From NCBI RefSeq assembly GCF_003122325.1, contig NZ_QFBC01000023.1, positions 1 through 64,000 on the forward strand: DNA of 64,000 nucleotides, given 5' to 3'. The first letter of the stretch is position 1. Every line of letters starts with the position of its first letter. The position numbers and the translations under genes were made by a program. The notes under the pieces are model-generated. The model saw only the letters and a list, made by a program, of their open reading frames with translations. It was not told the DNA's origin and made no database searches. Origin of the DNA: Rhizobium album (GTDB lineage: Bacteria; Pseudomonadota; Alphaproteobacteria; Rhizobiales; Rhizobiaceae). Shown here piece by piece: positions 57,458 to 64,000 of this stretch.

Positions 57458-60400
57458 TTCAGGGAGAGCCCCTGGCTCTTCGTCTGGCGCAGGGCTTCTG
57501 CCTGTTTCAACGCCTCGGTCGTGCGCTCATGCGCGGCCACCTGCTGCGCGGTGCGCATTAAATTCCATGCGGATTGCACTTCAGCCTTCTGGCCGGGCGT
57601 CATCCCCGCGGTGACGGTGTTAAATGTCTGTCCGCTCGTGTCTTTTGCAGCAAGAGGCAGGAAGGTGCGCTCGCCGAAACGCTCCGACACGGCTCTCGCA
57701 AATCCCTCCAGTTCCGCCTTCACCATCTTGTCGGCGAGCGCATATTCGAGACCGGCCGGCAGATCGTTCCGGTCGATCGCATCGCGAACCCTTTCGAGTG
57801 TTTGTTTCGCGTTAGCCGAGAGCGCCGGAATATCGATGGACACCTTCAGACGGACCGCACGTTCCTCCAACTCATACTTGTGTTCCGCTTCCGCGCGCTG
57901 GCGCAGATAGCGCTCTAAGTTGCGGGCCAGCGCAGGCGCGTTGGTCTCAGCCTTCTCTCGCTCCTGCCTGTCGGCGCGACTTGCGAACATACCGGTCTTG
58001 CCCTTCAGCGCACCGAAGTGCTCAGGGTTCGATCCGATCGTCGCCAGTGTGGATTTCGCAACACTCTCGTCCTTCAGCATTGCGTCGGCATTGATCGCCT
58101 TGAACGCGCTTTCTGGCTGCGCGTAGACGAGGTGGAAACGGGTCGAGACCTCCTCCCACTGCTTCTTCAAGCCGGGATCGGCTGCGAGCTTGTCCTCGAT
58201 CGCCTGATCGATCGATTTGGCAAAGGTGGTGATACCTGTAACCATCGGCTTGGCCTCCTTGGTGCTGGTTCGATTTGGGGATTGCGGGGTGCCAAGGACG
58301 AGCCCGAGCCTGCCGGCGACGGCGGCAAGGCGCGCACCAAGATCGACGAACTTTTGTTTTTGCCTGACTGTCCATTCCAGCCGGTCACGCAGGAGCGTGC
58401 GGGCCACGTTGACGAGATTGAGCCCGCGCGCTTCAGCAAAACGAAGCGCCTGGCGATAGAAGGCGCTTTTCTCGTAGTCGAGAGTCGTTTCCTTCGCATT
58501 TCGTCGCGACAGGATCGGGATCAACCCACCGTTCTTCGCGAAAGATCTACGCCCGTAATAGACGGCAAGGTCCTCACGATGGCGCGTCATGGCGACATAG
58601 GTCAGATGCCGATCGAGCGACAGCGACGCGAGGACCTTCACCCGGTCGACGGTCGCGCCCTGGCTCTTGTGGATTGTCGTGGCATAGCCATAGTCGAGGT
58701 TGTTGTAGAAGCGTTGTTCGACCAGCACCTGGCGCGCATGCTCGCCATCGCCGATCTGTGCGATGATGCGACCCGGTCCGGTCTCGACGACCTTGGCCAG
58801 CATGCCGTTCTTGACGCCAAGCGACCCCTCGTTCTTGAGGAATACGATCTGGTCGCCGACGGCAAAGTTGCGATCGCCATCCGCCGTCTCGAACATGGTC
58901 CCTTCATCGAGAACCCCGCGTTCGACCAGCCTGATGCGGGCCATCTGGTTGAGCATGTGAACGTCCCGGCGCAAATGGGCGAGGATCAGCGACGTCTTTG
59001 CCGGATCGTAGTCGCGGTCCCAGGCGGCGATCAGGTTGTCGACGACCTCGGCCTTCAGATCCCAGCCGATCACCTTGCCATTGGCACGGTAGGCGTCGAC
59101 TGCCTTGCCAACGTTGCCGCGCGCCAGGTCGAGCGACGCATCGCGCATCCATTGCTTACGCTGCCGATATATGGTTTCGAGTTCGGCGTAGCCGATGCGA
59201 TCGGCAATCGCACGAAATGCAGCGCCGGCTTCGATCGGTTGGAGCTGTTCCGGATCGCCGATGAGAACGAGCTTAGCGCCGGCCTTCGTCACGGCTTCGA
59301 CGAACAGCGCCATCTGCCGCGACGACACCATGCCGGCCTCGTCCAGGACGAAGACCGTCTTGCTATCGAGCTGGTTGCGACCCTCATTCCAGCGCAGTTC
59401 CCAGGACGCCAACGTGCGAGAGACGATCCCGGCTTCCTTCTCCAGTCCTTCGGCCGCCTTGCCTGCAAGTGCTGCACCTACGACCTGATAACCAGCCGCT
59501 TCCCAGGCCTCGCGCGCCGCCTTCATCATCGTCGTCTTGCCGGCGCCGGCGCGGCCGATCACGGCGGCGATCCGCTCGGCTCCTGCCACGTGCTCGATTG
59601 CAATTTTCTGCTCATCCGAAAGAAGCTCATGGCGCTCGAATGTCGCGGCGAGCACCGCGTCCCGCACGCCATGCGACGAACGCTGCGACAGCCAGATCGC
59701 GCGATTGGCCATCTCCGCTTCGAGCCGGATCATTTCGCGTGTCGTGTACTTGGCGGGCAATCTGGAGCCGGTGGCAAGGTCGATCCGCTCGCGCTCAAGG
59801 CGGAACGTGTCGGGATGCAGGATAATCCGGACCATGAGGCTTTGGAACAGGGCGGGATCGTCGATGTAACGATGCAAGATCTTGGCGACATCACGCTCGT
59901 CGAAGACACTCTTCTCACGGGTGATCAGGTCGATAACGAGTTTCGGATTGCGGTCGATCCGTTTCGCGTTCTCGGCTCTCCGCGCGTCCTGCAGCTCGAT
60001 GCGCTCGAGCTCGACCGGCTTCGAGGCCTCATCGGATTTCCGTTCGATCGCTTTGGTGCCGACACCAAGGTGGATGGTCGGTTGGAGATCGATCCCCTGC
60101 TTTTCGAAGGACCGTCCATCGACGCGAAGGTCGAGACCGGCCAGCGCCAGATGCCGGTTCTGGCAGGCAAACCATCCGTCGCGAAAAGCATTGAAATCCT
60201 CGATGCCTCCGGCCCAGAGCTGATAGACGATTTTGCCGGCGTCGTTGCGGATCGGATTGCCGTCCGGTCCTGTCACCGCGACCTTCTTGGCGCCGAAACC
60301 GTCCGCAGTCAGCGGCCGCAAGGTGGTCATGAGATGGACATGCGGATTGCCGGGGGCGTCGTGATAGACCCAGTCGGCCACCATACCCTTCGATGTAATG

Positions 60401-60765
60401 TGCCGATCGACGAAATCCCGCACGAGCGCGATATTCTGCTCGGCCGTCAGTTCGATCGGCAAGGCGATCGTCACATCCTTGGCAAGCTGGGCGTCAGAGC
60501 GCTTCTCGAAATCTTCGACCTTGTTCCAGAAGGCCTCGGACGCCCCGGACACCGACCGGTCGGCGATCATCGAACGAAGCCATTCCGGCGCGTCGGCAGG
60601 GATCACGAACTCCTCATGCAGGAGCGCCTGCTTTCGCGTGTAGTCAATCGTCCGGGCTTCCCGCTCGAACTCCATCTTAGCGCAGTGCCGGTAGGCCGCC
60701 GACAGGACGGCGCTGCGGCCGGAACCACGAGCGACGACGGTGACGGAGAAGTGAGGGACGGCCAC
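57454..60765 (-). CDS. traA: TraA, conjugal relaxase/helicase
   Basis: This 1103-residue protein has an N-terminal MobA/MobL-type relaxase ([20 protein letters not shown]...) with the metal-binding His motif [15 protein letters not shown] helicase domain follows, with Walker [15 protein letters not shown] and [11 protein letters not shown]. It nicks oriT, just upstream of its start, and unwinds the strand. Its length equals Ti TraA (about 1100). It starts the traAFBH operon. Confidence 0.96.
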   Translation of the reverse strand: MAVPHFSVTVVARGSGRSAVLSAAYRHCAKMEFEREARTIDYTRKQALLHEEFVIPADAPEWLRSMIADRSVSGASEAFWNKVEDFEKRSDAQLAKDVTIALPIELTAEQNIALVRDFVDRHITSKGMVADWVYHDAPGNPHVHLMTTLRPLTADGFGAKKVAVTGPDGNPIRNDAGKIVYQLWAGGIEDFNAFRDGWFACQNRHLALAGLDLRVDGRSFEKQGIDLQPTIHLGVGTKAIERKSDEASKPVELERIELQDARRAENAKRIDRNPKLVIDLITREKSVFDERDVAKILHRYIDDPALFQSLMVRIILHPDTFRLERERIDLATGSRLPAKYTTREMIRLEAEMANRAIWLSQRSSHGVRDAVLAATFERHELLSDEQKIAIEHVAGAERIAAVIGRAGAGKTTMMKAAREAWEAAGYQVVGAALAGKAAEGLEKEAGIVSRTLASWELRWNEGRNQLDSKTVFVLDEAGMVSSRQMALFVEAVTKAGAKLVLIGDPEQLQPIEAGAAFRAIADRIGYAELETIYRQRKQWMRDASLDLARGNVGKAVDAYRANGKVIGWDLKAEVVDNLIAAWDRDYDPAKTSLILAHLRRDVHMLNQMARIRLVERGVLDEGTMFETADGDRNFAVGDQIVFLKNEGSLGVKNGMLAKVVETGPGRIIAQIGDGEHARQVLVEQRFYNNLDYGYATTIHKSQGATVDRVKVLASLSLDRHLTYVAMTRHREDLAVYYGRRSFAKNGGLIPILSRRNAKETTLDYEKSAFYRQALRFAEARGLNLVNVARTLLRDRLEWTVRQKQKFVDLGARLAAVAGRLGLVLGTPQSPNRTSTKEAKPMVTGITTFAKSIDQAIEDKLAADPGLKKQWEEVSTRFHLVYAQPESAFKAINADAMLKDESVAKSTLATIGSNPEHFGALKGKTGMFASRADRQEREKAETNAPALARNLERYLRQRAEAEHKYELEERAVRLKVSIDIPALSANAKQTLERVRDAIDRNDLPAGLEYALADKMVKAELEGFARAVSERFGERTFLPLAAKDTSGQTFNTVTAGMTPGQKAEVQSAWNLMRTAQQVAAHERTTEALKQAEALRQTKSQGLSLK

Positions 60766-60843
60766 GGCGGAGTTCTCTCCCGGTTGCGAACGAAATCAAT
60801 GCGTTCGTCGGGAGCGGCGGCCCCGCCAGGCTCTCTCAGCAAC

Positions 60844-60880
60844 ACGTCGCGCCAGCGACGTATAATTGCGCCCTTCGGAT
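60844..60880. other. oriT: oriT (Ti-type origin of transfer)
   Basis: ACGTCGC (60844-60850) and GCGACGT (60855-60861) form a perfect inverted repeat. Next to it, on the minus strand, lies AAGGGCGCAATTATACGTCG, the conserved nick region of pTi/rhizobial oriTs. It sits between traA and traC, where oriT lies in these plasmids. Confidence 0.88.
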
Positions 60881-60931
60881 CCGCTCCTTCGGAACGGCCG
60901 GGATCATTCACCAAAGCTTGCGCTTTGGCGA

Positions 60932-60947
60932 TTGTAGGATTCACAGT
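60932..60947. promoter_or_regulatory. tra box-like half site in the traA-traC promoter region
   Basis: TTGTAGGATTCACAGT shares its left half with the perfect palindrome upstream of traI (TTGTAGGATCCTACAA). It lies between oriT and traC, where TraR controls both tra operons in Ti plasmids. Confidence 0.55.
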
Positions 60948-61020
60948 AGTGCGTTCCGCACTCGCCTCCCTGAAACTGGGTTCGAAAGACAAGCTTTCTC
61001 ACTCAAGGGAGACAAACGGA

Positions 61021-61317
61021 ATGAAGAAACCATCCTCCAAGATCCGCGACGAAATCGCCAAACTCCAGGAACAGCTCAAGGCAGCAGAAACCCGTGAGGC
61101 CGAGCGCATCGGCCGGGTCGCGCTCAAAGCCGGGCTCGGCGAGATCGAAGTCGACGAGCCGGAGCTGCAGGCTGCCTTCGAGGACCTGGCGAAACGGTTT
61201 CGCGGAGGCGAGGTTCGCACAGGCGGAGGGAAGAGGGGGGCGGGCACAGGCGAAAGCAGCGCATCGTCCGCGCAGAACGCGACTGGTGCGTCTGCGAGCG
61301 GGACTGCTGAGGCTTGA
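61021..61317 (+). CDS. traC: TraC, conjugal transfer accessory protein
   Basis: This 98-residue protein begins [32 protein letters not shown] and has a Gly/Ser-rich tail. It is a relaxosome accessory protein. It is encoded at the end of a very long open frame antisense to traA, but only the part from this ATG is real. It is the first gene of traCDG. Confidence 0.93.
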   Translation: MKKPSSKIRDEIAKLQEQLKAAETREAERIGRVALKAGLGEIEVDEPELQAAFEDLAKRFRGGEVRTGGGKRGAGTGESSASSAQNATGASASGTAEA

Positions 61318-61321
61318 GCGG

Positions 61322-61537
61322 ATGGCGCGCACGACCACAGCCGACGCCCGCAAAAAGGACACGCGGGAAAAGATCGAGCTCGGCGGCCTGATCGTCAAAG
61401 CGGGTCTTCGCTACGAGAAGCGGGCGCTTTTGCTGGGCGCCCTCATCGATGTGAGCCGGCGCCTGAAAAGCGACGACACGGAAAGATCGCGGCTGCTGGC
61501 GATCGGCGCGGAGGCCTTCGGGAAAAGCGATGAATAG
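61322..61537 (+). CDS. traD: TraD, conjugal transfer accessory protein
   Basis: This 71-residue TraD/MobC-like protein ([31 protein letters not shown]) follows traC after 4 bp and overlaps traG by 8 bp. It helps load the relaxosome. Confidence 0.92.
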   Translation: MARTTTADARKKDTREKIELGGLIVKAGLRYEKRALLLGALIDVSRRLKSDDTERSRLLAIGAEAFGKSDE

Positions 61538-63506
61538 GATCATGCTCTTCATCGCGCCCGTCGCATTGATGATCCTGGCCGCCGTCGCCATCACGGGGGT
61601 CGAGCACTGGCTGTCTGCCTTCGGGAAGACGGAGGCGGCACGACAAGCGCTCGGCCGAACCGGCATCGCTGTGCCCTATCTGACCGCGGCGCTCATCGGC
61701 ATCGTCTTCCTGTTCGCGAGCGCCGGCGCGATCAGGGTCAAGACCGCAGGGTGGGGCGTCGTCGCCGGCAGTGTGGCGACGATCCTGATTGCCGCGCTTC
61801 GCGAAACGATCCGGTTGTCGGCACTCACGGACCAGGTGCCAATGGGCAAGTCCATTATCGCCTATGTCGATCCCGCCACGTTGATCGGAGCAGGGGCCGC
61901 GGCAATGTCAACCTGCTTTGCGCTACGCGTTGCGCTCGTCGGTAACGCCGCGTTCGCCAGTGCCGAGCCAAGGCGTGTTCGTGGCAAGCGAGCGCTGCAC
62001 GGCGAGGCGGATTGGATGAAGCTTGCCGATGCCGAGAAGCTGTTTTCGGACGCCGGCGGTATCGTGATCGGCGAACAATACCGCGTCGATAGGGACAGCG
62101 TCGCGGAGCGCTCGTTTCGGGCCGACAATCCCGAAACATGGGGCGCCGGCGGCACGTCACTGTTGCTCTGCTTCGACGGCTCGTTCGGTTCGTCGCATGG
62201 TATCGTGTTCGCCGGTTCCGGCGGTTTCAAGACGACGTCGGTGACAATCCCGACCGCTTTGAAATGGGGCGGCTCGCTGATCGTTCTCGATCCGTCGAAC
62301 GAGGTGGCGCCGATGGTCACTGCCCATCGTACCGGCGCGGACCGCGACGTCTTCGTCCTCGATCCCAAAAAGCCGGAGACCGGCTTCAACGCGCTGGACT
62401 GGGTCGGGCTATTCGGCGGCACCAAGGAGGAGGATATCGCATCCGTTGCGTCCTGGATCATGAGTGACAGCGGCGGGACACGTGGCGTCCGCGACGACTT
62501 CTTCCGCGCCTCGGCACTGCAATTGCTCACCGCGATGATCGCGGACGTTTGCCTGTCCGGTCATACGGAGAAGGAGAGCCAGACGCTTCGCCAGGTGCGC
62601 GCCAATCTCTCCGAACCGGAACCGCAATTGCGTCAACGCCTGCAGGAGATCTACGACAATTCGGACTCGGATTTCGTGAAGGAAAATGTCGCGGCTTTCG
62701 TGAACATGACACCTGAAACCTTCTCCGGCGTCTATGCCAATGCGATCAAGGAAACCCACTGGCTGTCCTATCCGAACTACGCCGCGTTGGTTTCGGGCAA
62801 GACGTTTTCAACGGGGGATCTTGCCGAGGGAAACACCGACGTCTTCATCAACATTGATCTCAAAACCCTGGAGACGCATGCGGGCCTCGCACGCGTCATC
62901 ATCGGCTCGTTCCTCAATGCAAATTATAACCGCGATGGTTTGATGAAGGGCAGAGCACTGTTCCTCCTCGATGAGGTTGCCCGCCTTGGCTACATGCGGA
63001 TCCTGGAGACCGCGCGCGACGCCGGCCGGAAGTATGGCATCACGCTTCTCATGATCTACCAGTCGATCGGCCAGATGCGGGAAACCTACGGCGGCCGCGA
63101 TGCCGCGAGCAAGTGGTTCGAGAGCGCGAGCTGGATCAGTTTCGCTGCGATCAACGATACGGAAACCGCCGACTACATCTCGCGTCGCTGCGGCATGTCG
63201 ACGGTCGAGATCGACCAGGTCAGCCGAAGCTCGCAGATGAAAGGATCGTCGCGGACGCGGTCGAAGCAGTTGGCCGCACGACCGTTGATCCAGCCGCACG
63301 AAGTTCTTCGCATGCGCGCTGACGAACAGATCGTCTTCACGGCGGGGAACGCGCCGCTTCGATGCGGCCGCGCAATCTGGTTTCGACGCGACGACATGAA
63401 AGCTTGTGTTGGCACGAACAGGTTTCACAAGCTTGGAAGCACAGCCGAAGCCCCTCTGATCGAGCCGACGCGCAGCGCAGCGAGCAAGGTCGATCCAGAA
63501 AAATGA
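61530..63506 (+). CDS. traG: TraG, type IV coupling protein (VirD4 type)
   Basis: This 658-residue protein has N-terminal transmembrane helices, Walker [16 protein letters not shown] and Walker [13 protein letters not shown]. It docks the TraA-DNA complex at the Trb channel. Its length is typical (about 640-660). Confidence 0.95.
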   Translation: MNRIMLFIAPVALMILAAVAITGVEHWLSAFGKTEAARQALGRTGIAVPYLTAALIGIVFLFASAGAIRVKTAGWGVVAGSVATILIAALRETIRLSALTDQVPMGKSIIAYVDPATLIGAGAAAMSTCFALRVALVGNAAFASAEPRRVRGKRALHGEADWMKLADAEKLFSDAGGIVIGEQYRVDRDSVAERSFRADNPETWGAGGTSLLLCFDGSFGSSHGIVFAGSGGFKTTSVTIPTALKWGGSLIVLDPSNEVAPMVTAHRTGADRDVFVLDPKKPETGFNALDWVGLFGGTKEEDIASVASWIMSDSGGTRGVRDDFFRASALQLLTAMIADVCLSGHTEKESQTLRQVRANLSEPEPQLRQRLQEIYDNSDSDFVKENVAAFVNMTPETFSGVYANAIKETHWLSYPNYAALVSGKTFSTGDLAEGNTDVFINIDLKTLETHAGLARVIIGSFLNANYNRDGLMKGRALFLLDEVARLGYMRILETARDAGRKYGITLLMIYQSIGQMRETYGGRDAASKWFESASWISFAAINDTETADYISRRCGMSTVEIDQVSRSSQMKGSSRTRSKQLAARPLIQPHEVLRMRADEQIVFTAGNAPLRCGRAIWFRRDDMKACVGTNRFHKLGSTAEAPLIEPTRSAASKVDPEK

Positions 63507-63694
63507 AGAGTATCGAAGAAATCAGCGTGAGCGCCGCACGAAAGGGCGGGATTTCGGGAATTCTCGTCGTGCGAGGAGCGGGAAACAGCGCAGCCGCAGG
63601 AACCTCAACAAAGTGGCCCGAAGGGGAGGCGGGATCGACTGTGCCTCGCTACCGCACACCGTCTGATAGCACGCTTGCTCGTAAACGCGGATGA
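63503..63694 (+). CDS. Small hypothetical protein after traG
   Basis: This 63-residue ORF overlaps the traG stop by 4 bp (ATGA). It is Gly/Ser-rich and unrecognised. The coupling suggests it is translated with traG, but it may be non-functional. Confidence 0.45.
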   Translation: MKSIEEISVSAARKGGISGILVVRGAGNSAAAGTSTKWPEGEAGSTVPRYRTPSDSTLARKRG

Positions 63695-63737
63695 AACCGA
63701 AGTCGAGATAGGTTGGGGCAAACAGGATAGGACCGAG

Positions 63738-64000
63738 GTGACGAAATCGAATGTGGTTCCGCTCAGAAAGCCGCGGAAGTCCGGCAGCAGGAACGATCGA
63801 CATCGCTGGCAGGGGAAGTCACCCCGATCGGGACCGAGCCGCCCGCGCAAACCCCTGATCGCGATCCTCTGCGCCATGATCATTGCTGCGGGAGGCTGGC
63901 TTGCGTTCGAGGGCGCTGATAGTCTTTCTGGGCTTGTGGCTGCGGCCAGGACACCGACAGCGGATTCATCCTCGGCGGCATTTTCATTCTGCGGTGCAGA
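63738..64000 (+). CDS. N-terminal part of a possible secreted/anchored thermonuclease-like protein (truncated by window edge)
   Basis: A GTG-started frame runs off the edge. It has a basic N-terminus (about 40 residues rich in Arg/Lys), one hydrophobic segment (IAILCAMIIAAGGWLAF) and a Ser/Thr-rich linker ending SAAFSFCGA. This looks like the N-terminus of the small SNase-type proteins that often follow traG on rhizobial plasmids. The catalytic domain would lie outside the window, so this remains unproven. Confidence 0.45.
   Translation, partial: MTKSNVVPLRKPRKSGSRNDRHRWQGKSPRSGPSRPRKPLIAILCAMIIAAGGWLAFEGADSLSGLVAAARTPTADSSSAAFSFCGA

Noticed and set aside
58018-61317. A 1099-codon open frame on the plus strand opposite traA
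   Set aside because: It is antisense to the fully supported traA gene and arises from high GC codon bias. Only its last 98 codons are a real gene (traC, from 61021).

Overview
The window reads as part of a large conjugative repABC plasmid from the Rhizobiales (Rhizobium/Agrobacterium/Sinorhizobium group). The evidence is a complete repABC replication and partition operon, a complete quorum-regulated trb mating-pair operon headed by traI, a traR/traM pair, and a Ti-type transfer region (traA-F-B-H diverging from traC-D-G across an oriT). All of these are diagnostic of rhizobial plasmids of the pTi / pNGR234a type. No rRNA gene, intact tRNA, CRISPR array or intact insertion sequence was seen.

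Layout. (1) 1-10.8 kb is a catabolic and transport block. It holds an operon on the minus strand (cystathionine lyase-like PLP enzyme, M20 dipeptidase, aspartase/fumarase-family lyase, MFS transporter), a LysR regulator divergent from it, a polar amino-acid ABC importer operon and an asparaginase. Together these look like uptake and breakdown of an amino acid, dipeptide or amino-acid conjugate down to aspartate or fumarate. A decayed DJ-1/PfpI-family fragment lies at the left end. (2) 10.8-33.7 kb is a defence-type accessory island. It contains a convergent four-gene nuclease cassette (PD-(D/E)XK protein plus unknown; PLD-like protein plus unknown), an orphan zinc-ribbon protein, a methyltransferase/restriction-endonuclease pair, and a short prokaryotic Argonaute operon (Mrr-TIR-APAZ protein, short pAgo, DUF2971 protein). 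It also contains a two-gene cassette (CoiA-like zinc protein plus TIGR02391-type protein) and a three-gene Lamassu-like operon (SIR2 protein, small protein, SMC-like ATPase with a zinc hook). (3) 33.8-37.5 kb carries a DUF1612-type plasmid protein, a tyrosine recombinase and a possible Ntn-hydrolase-like protein.

(4) 37.5-41.3 kb is repABC on the minus strand, with a counter-transcribed antisense RNA between repB and repC and two identical 16-bp parS-like palindromes, one between repA and repB and one just beyond repC. (5) 41.3-51.8 kb is the traI-trbBCDEJKLFGHI operon (type IV secretion and pilus, plus AHL synthase), with a perfect tra-box-like palindrome upstream. (6) 51.8-55.1 kb holds a small ORF, traR and traM (overlapping tail to tail), a small HTH regulator preceded by a 37-bp dyad operator, and a DUF433/DUF5615 toxin-antitoxin pair. 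(7) 55.1-64 kb is traH-traB-traF-traA on the minus strand, oriT, and traC-traD-traG on the plus strand. A small ORF and the start of a likely secreted or anchored protein (possible thermonuclease-like) run off the right edge.

How it fits together: RepA/RepB/parS partition the plasmid and RepC, restrained by the antisense RNA, replicates it. TraI makes an acyl-homoserine lactone sensed by TraR. TraR-AHL is expected to activate the trb and tra operons and perhaps rep through palindromes containing TTGTAGGAT, while TraM restrains TraR. TraA/C/D process oriT, TraG couples the relaxosome to the Trb channel, and TraF matures the TrbC pilin. The defence genes and the catabolic block are the cargo. 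Functions are inferred from motifs and gene order by eye; no database search was possible.
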